Positions 26,665-36,691 are shown, counted from the stretch's first letter. The stretch is DNA of 64,000 nucleotides from Fusibacter ferrireducens (GCF_015352425.1 NZ_JADKNH010000007.1:240140-304139); one strand, 5' to 3'. Notes: generated from the sequence alone by a model not told the origin. Numbers and translations: made by a program.

Positions 26665-27468
26665 CTAACCTCCCTGAACCACAAGCTGATTGAGTACACG
26701 GTTCATCAAAAATCGGCCCACTGCAATAAGGCTAATCATCCAGAAGCACTGCATCAGAAGACCTTGAAAAGCTTCTGCATGACCAATATTGCCTGTGAAG
26801 ATTCTAAAGGGCAAATCCCCTGTATACCTGAAAGGCAATAAGTAGACAAAATTCCTGAGCCATTCTGGCATTAACGGAATCGGAATGACTAGTCCTGCAA
26901 AGAATTCGCCTATAACAGCAAAGATGAGCACGGACCCCCTTGGTGATAAGGTCACAAAGACAGAGATGTAAATGAACATGGATATGGCTACCGTAATGGC
27001 AACCCCTAAAGTTAAAGTCACCACAAACAACGCAAATGTCAACATATCCGAAGGTATTACAAACCTATAAGGCTTGGGCAATAAAAGCGCCACCAACAAA
27101 ATCGGCAGGCATCTCATGAGCGCACCGCTCATCCGATGTGCTAATAGTTTAAAATACCAGAAGTAATAAGTCTCCACTGGTCTTAAGAGTTCATAGGCCA
27201 CATTCCCTGACCTAATCATTTCAAAGAGCGTATTGTCTCTAATCCAGAGCATAATTAAAACCAAAAATGCTTGTTGCAACCAAATATAAGTGGTGAGCTC
27301 TGCCATCGTCATAGCAGGTCTAAACACGCTACTCCTATAAAAAGCTTCAAATATCATGATATTGATCATCCCCCAAAAGAACTGGGTCATCACACCTGCA
27401 AGTGCGGCTGCTCGATATTGCATTTCAAGCATGAGTCTCATCCTGAACAGGGCTATATAGGCTCTCAT
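26665..27468 (-). CDS. ABC-2 type exporter permease (first subunit)
   Basis: A 267-residue protein with six hydrophobic helices and no signal peptide. It starts with ATG overlapping the ATPase gene stop (ATGA), so the two are translationally coupled. It pairs with the similar permease encoded directly downstream. The lack of a substrate-binding protein argues for export. Confidence 0.87.
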   Translation of the reverse strand: MRAYIALFRMRLMLEMQYRAAALAGVMTQFFWGMINIMIFEAFYRSSVFRPAMTMAELTTYIWLQQAFLVLIMLWIRDNTLFEMIRSGNVAYELLRPVETYYFWYFKLLAHRMSGALMRCLPILLVALLLPKPYRFVIPSDMLTFALFVVTLTLGVAITVAISMFIYISVFVTLSPRGSVLIFAVIGEFFAGLVIPIPLMPEWLRNFVYLLPFRYTGDLPFRIFTGNIGHAEAFQGLLMQCFWMISLIAVGRFLMNRVLNQLVVQGG

Positions 27469-28442
27469 ATCTGATGGTCCTGATAAAGCCTTATTACAAT
27501 ATCCTCAATGGCTTCATTTTCAATAGTCACATCTTTTAGGCTCAGTTGATCCGTCAGATCCGAAACGACATGTGCAATGGAACGCTCTGACGTATCCACT
27601 TTTAAAATGGTGCGTTCCCTGCCTTGACTGATAAGCGTCACACCTTCAATCTGCACTTCACCTTTGTAATCATGGTGATCCACAGTGATGGTCTTAGATT
27701 TAATGTAGGTTCTCTTTAAAGATTCCAAGCTACCATCATAGAGAATTTCTCCTTTTCCAATCATCATGATCCGCGATGCCAGCGCTTCGATATCACTCAT
27801 ATCGTGCGTGGTGAGTATCACAGTGACGCCGCGTTTGGCGTTGATGTGTCGAATAAATTGCCTCACTGCAATCTTGGAAACTGCATCCAGCCCAATCGTG
27901 GGCTCATCCAAGAAAAGAATCTCTGGTTCATGTAAAAGTGCCGCTGCAATTTCACATCTCATCCGCTGTCCTAAACTCAACTGCCTCACAGGATGGTCTA
28001 AAAACGATCTAAGTTCAAGTGCATCACAAAGTTCGTTAAAAGAGCGTTCATATTGTGCGTTTGTCATGTCATAGATCTCTTTTAAGAGTTCAAAGGAATC
28101 CATAACTGGGACGTCCCACCAAAGCTGAGACCGCTGTCCAAAGACGACACCGATCTTACCAACATAGGCCTTTCTGTCCTGCCAAGGTACCTGTCCTCCA
28201 ATCTGACATTTGCCGTCATCCGGTACGAGAATACCACTCATTATTTTGATCGTTGTGGATTTCCCAGCGCCATTGGGACCTATATAGCCAACGATTTCTC
28301 CAGGGTTTATCTTAAAAGAGATGCCTTTTAGTGCCTGTACGACCTCATACTCTCTTTTAAACAGCGCTTTTATCGCTCCACCGACGCCTTTCGAACGCAC
28401 TGGGATGCGATAGGTCTTTGAAATACCTTCAAGTTCTATCAT
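27465..28442 (-). CDS. ABC transporter ATP-binding protein for the ABC-2 exporter
   Basis: A 325-residue ATPase with Walker A GPNGAGKST (about 55-63), signature LSLGQRMRCEIAAAL (about 147-161), Walker B ILFLDEPTIGLD and the switch motif LTTHDMSD. The C-terminal 80 residues are an extra regulatory domain common in NatA/drug-export ATPases. ATG at 28442 has GGAGG 6 bp upstream, better than the GTG at 28448. It is the first gene of the exporter operon. Confidence 0.92.
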   Translation of the reverse strand: MIELEGISKTYRIPVRSKGVGGAIKALFKREYEVVQALKGISFKINPGEIVGYIGPNGAGKSTTIKIMSGILVPDDGKCQIGGQVPWQDRKAYVGKIGVVFGQRSQLWWDVPVMDSFELLKEIYDMTNAQYERSFNELCDALELRSFLDHPVRQLSLGQRMRCEIAAALLHEPEILFLDEPTIGLDAVSKIAVRQFIRHINAKRGVTVILTTHDMSDIEALASRIMMIGKGEILYDGSLESLKRTYIKSKTITVDHHDYKGEVQIEGVTLISQGRERTILKVDTSERSIAHVVSDLTDQLSLKDVTIENEAIEDIVIRLYQDHQI

Positions 28443-28495
28443 AATCACCCTCCTTTATGAAGTTTTTGAAGCATTTCATCGTATCAAACCTAAAT

Positions 28496-28538
28496 AAAGA
28501 TGTCAAGCACATTTCCTCTACAATGTGATGACATCTTT
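28496..28538 (-). terminator. Hairpin after the thioesterase gene
   Basis: AAAGATGTCA (28496-28505) pairs with TGACATCTTT (28529-28538), with an inner CACATT/AATGTG stem. The minus-strand tail TTTATTTAGG is modestly T-rich, so it is a probable terminator. Confidence 0.65.
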
Positions 28539-28559
28539 ATGACACTTTTACGATTTACA

Positions 28560-29276
28560 CTACTTCCAAAGCATTCGAATCTTTACGCATTCTTCACCGT
28601 TGCTATTTTGAATAATTTGTCTGGTTTCTTTCTCCTCTAAATCTGTCAAAACGCGAATGACATCATTTATAAAAATTTCCTTCCTATAATAGACCTGTAA
28701 CCGCTTTGGAGAATTTTGTGCAATAAAATCATAGGGCAAACTATCAATGGTCCATCTAAGATATGAAACATTATTCACATGTTGATTGATATCAATATCT
28801 GAAAAACAACTTCTAAAGGGCATAAACCCTTTTCTATCAATCTTAAAATCCATGTTTTCAAGTTTTGGGGGTTTATCCGCATTTTCTTGCACACCAAAAA
28901 TGGCATAGAGTGATTTTGGAATCACCATTTGCTTGCGACTTTCATAGTTGATGTAAGCCCACTTACTGACAGCAGTTACGACGACGGTCCCCTCTGCATC
29001 TTCTATTTCATAGGCTCTATAAGCTATAAATTTTCTAAAATAAGTTGGTTTGGTTTTTACAGTTAAAGTCTGAACTTTCGTAATAGGCGCAATAAACTGA
29101 ACATCCCATTCAACGATTACCCAAACGGCATTATCATCATTCTCTCCCACCACTGAATTGTAATGGCAGGTGGAAATATCTTGTAGAAAATTAAGTAAAG
29201 TGACGGTCTTAACATGTTGATGTGCGTTAAAATCAAAATTATGTAGCTCATACGCTTTCTCGTAATAAGAATTCAT
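28560..29276 (-). CDS. Acyl-ACP thioesterase
   Basis: A 238-residue double hot-dog enzyme of the FatA/FatB type (acyl-ACP thioesterase family). The first hot-dog spans about 5-120 (NFLQDISTCHYNSVV, WVIVEWDVQ), and the second (about 140-235) holds DIDINQHVNNVSYLRW with the catalytic Asn-His region. It hydrolyses acyl-ACP to free fatty acid and so sets chain length or releases fatty acids. ATG at 29276 has AAAGGA 7 bp upstream; the longer frame from 29372 reaches into the divergent promoter zone. It is monocistronic. Confidence 0.9.
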   Translation of the reverse strand: MNSYYEKAYELHNFDFNAHQHVKTVTLLNFLQDISTCHYNSVVGENDDNAVWVIVEWDVQFIAPITKVQTLTVKTKPTYFRKFIAYRAYEIEDAEGTVVVTAVSKWAYINYESRKQMVIPKSLYAIFGVQENADKPPKLENMDFKIDRKGFMPFRSCFSDIDINQHVNNVSYLRWTIDSLPYDFIAQNSPKRLQVYYRKEIFINDVIRVLTDLEEKETRQIIQNSNGEECVKIRMLWK

Positions 29277-29387
29277 GATATGGTCCTTTCTGCTTTCCTC
29301 ATTTGACGATACCTCCATTATACCATTTTTGGCCTCTGGACAAAAAATCATTTGTAAACTTTTCCTTAACAATATGTACTATGCCAC

Positions 29388-29416
29388 TTGAAAAGAAATG
29401 CTTTATGTGGTATCAT
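29388..29416 (+). promoter_or_regulatory. Sigma-A promoter of the uracil permease gene
   Basis: TTGAAA (29388-29393) and TATCAT (29411-29416) are 17 nt apart. The start near 29423 gives a leader of about 118 nt, containing the PyrR-type site. Confidence 0.65.
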
Positions 29417-29464
29417 CACTATCGAGGTAACTCAGTGATCATTTCAGAATTAAATAGCACTTTT

Positions 29465-29540
29465 TAATTTGGTCCTGTGAGGCTAAAAAGAGAAGATTCA
29501 TGTCTTCTCCCACTCATTTTTAAAAAAGGGGAGGTTTTTT
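29465..29540 (+). promoter_or_regulatory. PyrR-binding attenuator in the uracil permease leader
   Basis: GGTCCTGTGAGGCT (29471-29484) matches the PyrR RNA consensus ARUCCNGNGAGGYU except for the first base. A 7-bp hairpin GAGAAGA/TCTTCTC (29490-29509) follows, with CATTTTT after it. PyrR bound to UMP would stabilise a form that lowers expression of the permease when pyrimidines are plentiful. Termination and translation control are both possible. Confidence 0.75.
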
Positions 29541-30779
29541 ATGTCAACAAATAGTTATGCGGCATCACCAAGTACACTGTCTGATCCCAAGAATTTTATC
29601 TTAGGACTTCAGCATCTTATCGCCATGTTTGGCGCTACAGTCCTCGTTCCAATCTTAACGGGATTTAATCCATCTGTTGCTTTATTCACAGCTGGTTGCG
29701 GCACTTTGATCTTCCACGCATGTACCAGTGGCAAAGTACCTGTATTTTTAGGCTCTTCATTTGCATTTATTCCATTAATTCTACAAATTAAAGAACTTTA
29801 TCAAGGTGATCTAGCATATGCCCAAGGTGGGATAATCGTTGCTGGATTTATTTATGTGCTTTTATCATTTTTCGTCAAAGCAGTTGGTGTGGATCATATT
29901 AAAGCCTTTTTACCAGCTCATGTGGTGGGCCCAATGATCATTGTAATTGGTCTAAATTTAGTGCCTACAGCATTCGGTATGGCCAAGGCAAACTTTTTGC
30001 TTGCCGGTGTTACACTTGCAACTGCATTGATTATTACTTTCCTCGGAAAAGGATTTTTAAAACAGTTATCGATCCTAATCGCAGTAGTCGTCGGTTATAC
30101 GCTTTCACTTGCCATGCATGCTGTGGACTTTACAAGTATTCAACAAGCTTCGCTTTTGGGACTTCCAGCTTTTACGCTTCCAAAGTTTAGTTTAGAGGCC
30201 ATTTTAATCATGGCACCTGTTGTCCTTGCAGTTTTTATGGAGCACGTTGGTGATATCACAACAAACGGCACGGTTGTCGGTAAAAACTTTATTGAAAATC
30301 CAGGTCTTCACAGAACCTTACTAGGTGATGGTATTGCAACCATGTTTGCAGGACTCCTCGGTGGTCCCGCTAATACAACCTATGGTGAAAACACCGGGGT
30401 ACTTGCAATCACTAAAAATTATAATCCCGCTATTTTACGCATTGCCGCAGTGTTTGCCATCGTCTTAAGCCTTGTTGGAAAACTAGGTGGCGTACTGGGT
30501 TCCATACCGACAGCCGTAATGGGCGGTATCAGTTTAATGCTCTTCTCTATGATTGCTTTAATCGGCGTCCGAACCATTAAAAACCAAAACGTTGTTTTCA
30601 ATGTTAAAAATATCCTGATTATGCTCTTGATTCTCTTTGTTGGTCTTGCACCTTCATATGTCCCTTCATTGGCACTTCAAATCTCTATTCCAAACTCAGA
30701 AGTTGCTTTGAAAGGCCTTAGCTTAGCAGCGCTCTTAGGAGTTATTGTCAACGGGGTTTGGACGAAACTAGAGAAATAG
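29541..30779 (+). CDS. uraA: Uracil permease (NCS2 family)
   Basis: A 412-residue integral membrane protein with about 12-14 hydrophobic helices, of the nucleobase-cation symporter 2 family. Typical motifs are PVFLGSSFAFI near 69-79, the glutamate in MEHVGDITTNGTV (near 233-245) and GGPANTTYGENTGVLAITK near 273-291, which form the substrate site. It imports uracil with protons. The PyrR-type leader upstream strongly supports uracil rather than xanthine or urate. A GGGGAGG site lies 6 bp before the ATG. Confidence 0.93.
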   Translation: MSTNSYAASPSTLSDPKNFILGLQHLIAMFGATVLVPILTGFNPSVALFTAGCGTLIFHACTSGKVPVFLGSSFAFIPLILQIKELYQGDLAYAQGGIIVAGFIYVLLSFFVKAVGVDHIKAFLPAHVVGPMIIVIGLNLVPTAFGMAKANFLLAGVTLATALIITFLGKGFLKQLSILIAVVVGYTLSLAMHAVDFTSIQQASLLGLPAFTLPKFSLEAILIMAPVVLAVFMEHVGDITTNGTVVGKNFIENPGLHRTLLGDGIATMFAGLLGGPANTTYGENTGVLAITKNYNPAILRIAAVFAIVLSLVGKLGGVLGSIPTAVMGGISLMLFSMIALIGVRTIKNQNVVFNVKNILIMLLILFVGLAPSYVPSLALQISIPNSEVALKGLSLAALLGVIVNGVWTKLEK

Positions 30780-30813
30780 TAACTTGAATTATCACATGAT
30801 GCTTAAAATCTTG

Positions 30814-30863
30814 AAGATGTCTACTGATTTGATATAAAATCAAATTTGTAGGCATCTTTTTTT
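30814..30863 (+). terminator. Terminator of the uracil permease gene
   Basis: AAGATGTCTAC pairs with GTAGGCATCTT (one mismatch) and an inner GATTTGAT/ATCAAAT stem extends it. The hairpin is followed by seven T residues. Confidence 0.85.
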
Positions 30864-30936
30864 AATAATTGATGGATTCTTTTTTTTTTGGGCATAAATA
30901 AGATAATCGAAACTAGACTGTACACTGGAGGTTCTT

Positions 30937-32943
30937 ATGCCTAAACACCTAATTGAAAACAATCCCTCTTTGCTTTGGCTTAAAAACATTGGGATGGATT
31001 TTATAAAATTATCTTACCACTATCAAGACCCCTTTATCATTTTAAGAGATCAAGAAATTTTATTTTCCAATTTAAGTGCGGAATCGCTTTTTAAAACCTC
31101 ACTTATACATAAAAAGATCGATATGATCACTGATAAAAGGCATCCTTATCCTTCCTATTTTGATTACTTGAATGATCATAAAATTGACAACACCACTCTT
31201 AATGAACCCGTTCGTTTTAAGTGGCTTCATAAAGATGTCCATGAAAATCATTTCCAGGCGGAGATAGTGCTTTTCATGTTAAAAAAAGATCTATACAACA
31301 ATTACTATGGCGCCTTTATTTTAGATCTGAGCCGTCTTGCCAAGCCATTGGCAGCAACCTCCGATGCGCTCTATAATTTACTTACTAATGCACGAGATGC
31401 CACGCTCATTATCGATCCCAAAACCGGATATATCCTTCATGCCAACCAATTTGCACTGAACTTTTATGGCTACTCTGATTTGCAAATGCAAAAAATGAAA
31501 ATCTCCGATATCAATTTATTGACCCCTGAAGCCATCCAAAAGGAAATGACCAAGGCTTCAGAAGAATCCAGAAATCATTTCAATTTTCAGCACCGCCTTG
31601 CCAACAATGATATTTGGAATGTAAAGGTTATCAGCGGCCCCTTTGAATACAACAACAAGAAATTATTGTTTTCATCCATTGAGCCTGTCAGCAAGTTGTC
31701 AGAAACGTCATTAAAAGATGACGATTATTTGCTTTTATTTAATCATGCACCGATGCCCATGATCATTATGTCTGATTCTCTTCAAATCCTCAAAATCAAT
31801 TCTGCATTTGAATCACATTTTAAATTTACCAACGAAGAGCTTTATCTCAAAACGGTAAATGACGCTATTGTCCCAAGTGAGTTTTCTGAAGAATCATGGT
31901 TTTTTTTAAATATGGTTTTGGAAGGTAATACCATTGAATACGATGTGGTCAGACAAAATAGAGATCATGTGAAAAAATCATATCACATGACCGCTTATCC
32001 ACTTGCTCAGGATGATCAAGTGGTCCATAAATTTGTCGCCATCTACGAAGAGATTACAGAAGATCTTAAACAGAAGCATTTATATGACCTCTTTTTAAAA
32101 ACATTTGATCACATAAAGGAAGGGGTTATCATTACGAATCCAAATCACTCCATTATCTGGGCTAACAAAGCTTTTTTATCGCTTACAGAATATACGCTTG
32201 AAGAGATTAAAAATCAAACGCCTAAGATTCTAAGGTCCGGAGAGCATTCCGCCGAATTCTATGAAAACATGTGGCTTGCTGTGAATAATACTGGACATTG
32301 GTCCGGTGAGATCAGGAATAAAACTAAAAATAATAAAACGATTCTTGAATGGCTCACCATATTGGATGTACAAAACAATGTGGGACAAACAATCAATTAT
32401 ATTGGCGTCATTTATGACATTACCAATTATAAGGCAAATGAGGAGAAAATCATTAATTTGGCTTATTATGATCATCTCACTCATCTATTGGCGAGAGGTC
32501 GCTTTTTAGAACTGGCTGAAAAGACCATAGAATCTGCTAAATCAACTCACCAACGGTTATGCCTCTATTACTTTGATGTGGACTTCTTCAAGCAGATAAA
32601 CGATGACTATGGTCATGCCATAGGAGACCTAGCTCTTGTCAAAATTTCTCTTATTTTAAAAACAATTTTTGATCAGGAAGAAATGATCTCCAGAATTGGC
32701 GGCGATGAATTTGTAGTGCTCTCACACTGTAACGGTAAAAACCTTAAAGAAGTTCATGCCAATCTCCAAAAAATTGAGGACGCCTTTAGGGCTCCACTGT
32801 ATCTTAATGAGGAAATTAAATTAACGCTTTCTGTATCCGTTGGATATGCCATTTTTCCCAAAGAGGGCACTACATTTGATACACTGTTACATGTTGCCGA
32901 TGATAAAATGTACCAGTTAAAGGCTACACGTCACTATTCTTAA
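30937..32943 (+). CDS. Cytosolic PAS-GGDEF diguanylate cyclase
   Basis: A 668-residue protein without membrane segments. An N-terminal region of unclear fold is followed by PAS-like domains near 145-255, 265-380 and 385-500, then the GGDEF domain (about 505-665). The active-site motif RIGGDEFVVL is intact, so it should make c-di-GMP. The RxxD inhibitory site five residues before GGDEF is absent, so simple product inhibition is unlikely. PAS domains probably sense a small molecule, oxygen or redox state. GGAGG precedes the ATG by 5 bp. Confidence 0.92.
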   Translation: MPKHLIENNPSLLWLKNIGMDFIKLSYHYQDPFIILRDQEILFSNLSAESLFKTSLIHKKIDMITDKRHPYPSYFDYLNDHKIDNTTLNEPVRFKWLHKDVHENHFQAEIVLFMLKKDLYNNYYGAFILDLSRLAKPLAATSDALYNLLTNARDATLIIDPKTGYILHANQFALNFYGYSDLQMQKMKISDINLLTPEAIQKEMTKASEESRNHFNFQHRLANNDIWNVKVISGPFEYNNKKLLFSSIEPVSKLSETSLKDDDYLLLFNHAPMPMIIMSDSLQILKINSAFESHFKFTNEELYLKTVNDAIVPSEFSEESWFFLNMVLEGNTIEYDVVRQNRDHVKKSYHMTAYPLAQDDQVVHKFVAIYEEITEDLKQKHLYDLFLKTFDHIKEGVIITNPNHSIIWANKAFLSLTEYTLEEIKNQTPKILRSGEHSAEFYENMWLAVNNTGHWSGEIRNKTKNNKTILEWLTILDVQNNVGQTINYIGVIYDITNYKANEEKIINLAYYDHLTHLLARGRFLELAEKTIESAKSTHQRLCLYYFDVDFFKQINDDYGHAIGDLALVKISLILKTIFDQEEMISRIGGDEFVVLSHCNGKNLKEVHANLQKIEDAFRAPLYLNEEIKLTLSVSVGYAIFPKEGTTFDTLLHVADDKMYQLKATRHYS

Positions 32944-33012
32944 ATCCCTCTGTTGAATAAATGCCTTAATTCGTATAAAATAAATATTGTTATAATCCAA
33001 TGGAGGAATAAA

Positions 33013-34098
33013 ATGGCCAAAATACTCATATTAACAGCATCCACTGGTGGTGGTCACGATAAAGCTGCTGAAAATTTAAAAATTCTACTTGAACAGAACG
33101 GCATCACTGTTCAGGTGAGTAATTTCATGAAAGAAATTAATCGTTCTCTAGACTATTTGGTTGTTAACAGTTATAAGCAAATGTCTCTAAAATCTCCAAG
33201 GACTTTTGGACATTTGTACTATATAAGCAATCGTAAACTCGTCAACAACCGAGTGACTAACGCTTTTAATATCGTTGGGAAAACACGTCTTTTGAATCAT
33301 ATCAACGTGTTTAGTCCCGATGTGATTATCGGTACACATCTACTTGCCAGCAATATTATTTGTAAACTCAAGGCGAATCGTCAAATTACTATGCCCTATA
33401 TTTCGGTGGTCACTGATTTTAATGCTCATAGAAGTTATATCAATCCAGAAGTGAGCGCTTATATTGTAGGCTCTGCATTTACAAAAAATGCTTTAGTCCA
33501 AAACGGTATAAAGAGTACACAAGTTTATAATTACGGCATTCCACTTACACCTCAGTACTATAAACCATCTGAAGTCACACCTAAGAAGTTTACGCTATTG
33601 ATTATGAGCGGCAGTATTGGCTTGACTTTTGCAGATGAACTCCTCGAAACCTTAAAATATTACCCAAATCCAATACACTGTAAAGTGGTTTGCGGCAATA
33701 ATTTAAAATTAAAAAAATCTCTTGAAAAACGATATCAAGCAGAAATTGAGAGCGGCTTGTATGAAATCTTTGGGTTTACAAATCAGGTAGACAAACTCAT
33801 GGATGTCTCCAACGTCATCATAACAAAGCCAGGAGGCTTGACGACCACCGAAGCCATCGCTAAGGGGCTCCCCCTCTTAATCCCTTTTGCAATGCCTGGG
33901 CAAGAAGAAGAAAATACAGATTTTTTACTGGGTACAGGGGCGGCTTTTAAAATTGAAAATGGTCAAAAACTCACTTTTATATTAGATCAGCTTATCCATG
34001 ATCCAAGCTATTACCATCAGATCCGACAAAACGTTTCTTCACTTAAAGCTTCTTTCTCACTGGATAAAACACTGGCGCTTATTAAGAGTTTTCTCTAG
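33013..34098 (+). CDS. Glycolipid glycosyltransferase, MGDG synthase/UgtP family (paralogue 1)
   Basis: A 361-residue GT28-fold enzyme. The N-terminal MGDG synthase-like domain begins ILTASTGGGHDKAAENL, and the C-terminal nucleotide-sugar site holds ITKPGGLTTTEAIAKGLPL. Relatives add glucose or galactose to diacylglycerol at the inner membrane face. ATG at 33013 has GGAGG 6 bp upstream; the longer frame from 32953 lacks one. Two paralogues lie at 37758 and 42501. Sugar and acceptor cannot be told from sequence. Confidence 0.88.
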   Translation: MAKILILTASTGGGHDKAAENLKILLEQNGITVQVSNFMKEINRSLDYLVVNSYKQMSLKSPRTFGHLYYISNRKLVNNRVTNAFNIVGKTRLLNHINVFSPDVIIGTHLLASNIICKLKANRQITMPYISVVTDFNAHRSYINPEVSAYIVGSAFTKNALVQNGIKSTQVYNYGIPLTPQYYKPSEVTPKKFTLLIMSGSIGLTFADELLETLKYYPNPIHCKVVCGNNLKLKKSLEKRYQAEIESGLYEIFGFTNQVDKLMDVSNVIITKPGGLTTTEAIAKGLPLLIPFAMPGQEEENTDFLLGTGAAFKIENGQKLTFILDQLIHDPSYYHQIRQNVSSLKASFSLDKTLALIKSFL

Positions 34099-34142
34099 AA
34101 AGCCATGCGCAATATCAAGCGGCATATAAAGAATACTATAAA

Positions 34143-34189
34143 GGGCACTATTTTTAGAATGCTTCTAAAATCATTCTAAAATAGTGCCC
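34143..34189. terminator. Bidirectional terminator between convergent genes
   Basis: GGGCACTATTTTTAGAATG pairs with CATTCTAAAATAGTGCCC, giving a long stem. It separates the glycosyltransferase and lipoprotein genes, which converge here. Confidence 0.8.
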
Positions 34190-34218
34190 CTTCTTTGCTT
34201 GCAACCTAATAAACCGTT

Positions 34219-35127
34219 TCAATTTTCAGCTTTTGATATATAGTTTTCTATAGAACTATAGAAGTCTTTCAAATAGTCTTTTACAACATCGTTTTCTTCA
34301 TAACCGTTATCCTCTAAAGTATTCAAATAATCAGATATGATCTGAGCCGATATAGTATCTGGATGCGCTTCTATAAATGCCTTATATTGAGCGATTTCTT
34401 CATTGACATTTGATTTAGCTTCAAAGATAATCGATGACGGGATATAGTAATACATATAGGCCTTATACATTTCAAGCACCCTTGGATATGTTCTCCCATC
34501 CTTATATTTTCTAATATGATTTTCTGCCAAAAGAATGCGGTCCACAAGTTCTTCCCTAGAAATCTCAAGCGATGATCGCGTCCCTGTATACGCCTCAGAT
34601 TCTAGTGATTTTAAGTTAATATAGCTTTGGGCTTCATCACTCATAAAACTTGCATAAGGCTTAAACTTTGCATAATCAGTCACTGGGTATACAACGCCCT
34701 CATAGGGCACAAGCTTATAACCACTGGCATAAATTTCATCAATGACCATACCACTGCCGCCATCGTACTTAGCAAAGTCAAATGCACCCTTCTTAGGGTC
34801 AAAGCATTTCATCAACTCTGTTTGTATATGATCATCAACTGCAATGACTTCTACATAATAAAACTGTTTCTTAATGGATGATTCTTCAATTTTATAGAAA
34901 CTTTCTGTGGCTTCCTCAGTTGTCATATTAGAAATATTTTGATCTAAGTATTTAAAATTACCAATCAAATCTTCACTGGCAATCTCTTTGTCGACGGGAT
35001 CGGTTAAATCAGCTTGCAATACTGGTAGCGTAACCATCGGTGGTAATTGATGTTCTTTTTCAACTTCTTTTTGGCAGCCCACAAGAGAAATCACGAACAC
35101 AATACCGATCAACCATTTTTTTTGCAT
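34219..35127 (-). CDS. Lipoprotein of unknown function
   Basis: A 302-residue secreted protein. The signal peptide ends in the lipobox LVGC (Cys at about 18), so it should be lipid-anchored outside the membrane. The mature part is acidic and soluble (about 40-300) with no family I recognise. GGAGG lies 4 bp before the ATG. It is a single gene facing the glycosyltransferase; no neighbour suggests its role. Confidence 0.8.
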   Translation of the reverse strand: MQKKWLIGIVFVISLVGCQKEVEKEHQLPPMVTLPVLQADLTDPVDKEIASEDLIGNFKYLDQNISNMTTEEATESFYKIEESSIKKQFYYVEVIAVDDHIQTELMKCFDPKKGAFDFAKYDGGSGMVIDEIYASGYKLVPYEGVVYPVTDYAKFKPYASFMSDEAQSYINLKSLESEAYTGTRSSLEISREELVDRILLAENHIRKYKDGRTYPRVLEMYKAYMYYYIPSSIIFEAKSNVNEEIAQYKAFIEAHPDTISAQIISDYLNTLEDNGYEENDVVKDYLKDFYSSIENYISKAEN

Positions 35128-35190
35128 ATAGCCTCCAATTCTATGTCATATCCTCTATTGTACCTAATTATACCATTAAAGTTGTGTCCA

Positions 35191-36594
35191 TTATGTGAAT
35201 TTTTCATTAGATTCTAACACGATTTGACTTAATTTACCTATAACCGGTTCAATTTCTTGATCTAAGAGTCCACTATAAGAAAGGACCAATATATTACTGC
35301 CTTCATAGTCGCTAATGCCCTCAAGTTTCAATCCAATGGCCTCAGCATCTTTTACCACTTTTTCCTTATTGACCGTTGGACTAAAAGAAAGCATCACATG
35401 CAATCCAGATTCTTTCCCAATTAATTCATAATAGGGATTCTGATGTACTTTAAAGGCATCGATCAAAAGTTGATTTTTTCTGCCATATATTTTTTTTATT
35501 CTTCTGATGTGACGTTCAAAATAGCCTTCGGACATATAGTTGGCTAACGCCAATTGCTCTATTTTAGAAACCGTTTGCGAATATCTATCCTTAATAAAAT
35601 TGAATTTCTGAATTAGCGTCTCAGGAAGCACCATAAAGCTAATTCTGAGAGACGGAATCAGCAGTTTGGAAAAGGAACCTACATAGATCACATTTTTGCC
35701 TTGATTTAACCCCTGCAAAGCGGGAATCGGATACCCCTCATACCTCAACAAACTGTCATAATCATCTTCAATAATAAAAGATTGATTTTTAGTTGCCCAA
35801 TTGATGAGCTTAATTCTTTTCTTTATGGGCATAATCGATCCCGTAGGATACTGATGCGAAGGCGATACGTAGACAATTTTTGCAAGAGAAGCCTCAAGTT
35901 TTTTAATATTAATCCCATCGGATTCAACGGGAATCTTAATGGTTTGATACCCATAATCCTCAAAAATATACATCCCTTTTGAGAATCCAGGGTGTTCAAA
36001 GGCGATCTGCGCCTCCTCACCTCTAAATAGAGCTGCAATTAATCCAAAGAGGTATTGAATCCCAGCACCAACAATGATTTGATCAGGATGACATTTACCG
36101 CCACGTGATTGATATAGAAAATCAGATATTTCTCTTCTAAGGGCAAACTCACCTTGGACATCACCAGAAGATAAAAGGGCCTTCGTGTCATACTCCAAAA
36201 CTTTATTGAGCATTTTCTTCCACTCACTAAAATTGAAAGTGGCTTCTTCCTGTTCGTCACTACTCTGAATGTCAATTGATTTTTTCGGCTCAACCATTTT
36301 GTAATTTGGAATATTCCCTTTTGCAAATTGATTATAGTCATAAATTTCAATATTGATCACATAATAACCGCTTTTATATCGACTTTCTATGTAACCTTCA
36401 ACAATCAATTGATTATATGCATTTTCTACTGTGGACTTACTGATCTTAAGTGCCTCTGAGACCATTCTTATTGAAGGGAGCTTTGTACCTTCTTTTAATG
36501 TGCCCTCATGAATCTCATTTTTAATGTGCTCATATAATTGAATATACTTTGGAATTTTTGATTTTTCATCTAAGTTGATCACAAAACCAATCAT
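35191..36594 (-). CDS. MocR-family regulator: GntR winged helix fused to PLP aminotransferase-like domain
   Basis: A 467-residue transcription factor. Residues 5-75 are a GntR helix-turn-helix (LPSIRMVSEALKISKSTVENAYNQL). Residues about 110-460 are an aminotransferase fold I domain with the PLP lysine in VGSFSKLLIPSLRIS. ATG at 36594 has GGAGG just upstream. It is divergent from an ECF transporter S component. In several Firmicutes the MocR protein PdxR controls vitamin B6 genes, so a pyridoxal 5'-phosphate sensor is plausible here, but other ligands are possible. Confidence 0.88.
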   Translation of the reverse strand: MIGFVINLDEKSKIPKYIQLYEHIKNEIHEGTLKEGTKLPSIRMVSEALKISKSTVENAYNQLIVEGYIESRYKSGYYVINIEIYDYNQFAKGNIPNYKMVEPKKSIDIQSSDEQEEATFNFSEWKKMLNKVLEYDTKALLSSGDVQGEFALRREISDFLYQSRGGKCHPDQIIVGAGIQYLFGLIAALFRGEEAQIAFEHPGFSKGMYIFEDYGYQTIKIPVESDGINIKKLEASLAKIVYVSPSHQYPTGSIMPIKKRIKLINWATKNQSFIIEDDYDSLLRYEGYPIPALQGLNQGKNVIYVGSFSKLLIPSLRISFMVLPETLIQKFNFIKDRYSQTVSKIEQLALANYMSEGYFERHIRRIKKIYGRKNQLLIDAFKVHQNPYYELIGKESGLHVMLSFSPTVNKEKVVKDAEAIGLKLEGISDYEGSNILVLSYSGLLDQEIEPVIGKLSQIVLESNEKFT

Positions 36595-36662
36595 ATTGCC
36601 TCCATCTGTCCCTATCAATTTGTGCTAATCTGACTCTTTTGATAAACCCAATTCTATATTAT

Positions 36663-36691
36663 ATTATAATTGACTCATATATAATTACAAG
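36663..36691 (-). promoter_or_regulatory. Candidate sigma-A promoter of the MocR gene
   Basis: On the minus strand TTGTAA is followed 16 nt later by TATAAT. It overlaps the direct repeats, so the regulator may control its own expression. Confidence 0.5.
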
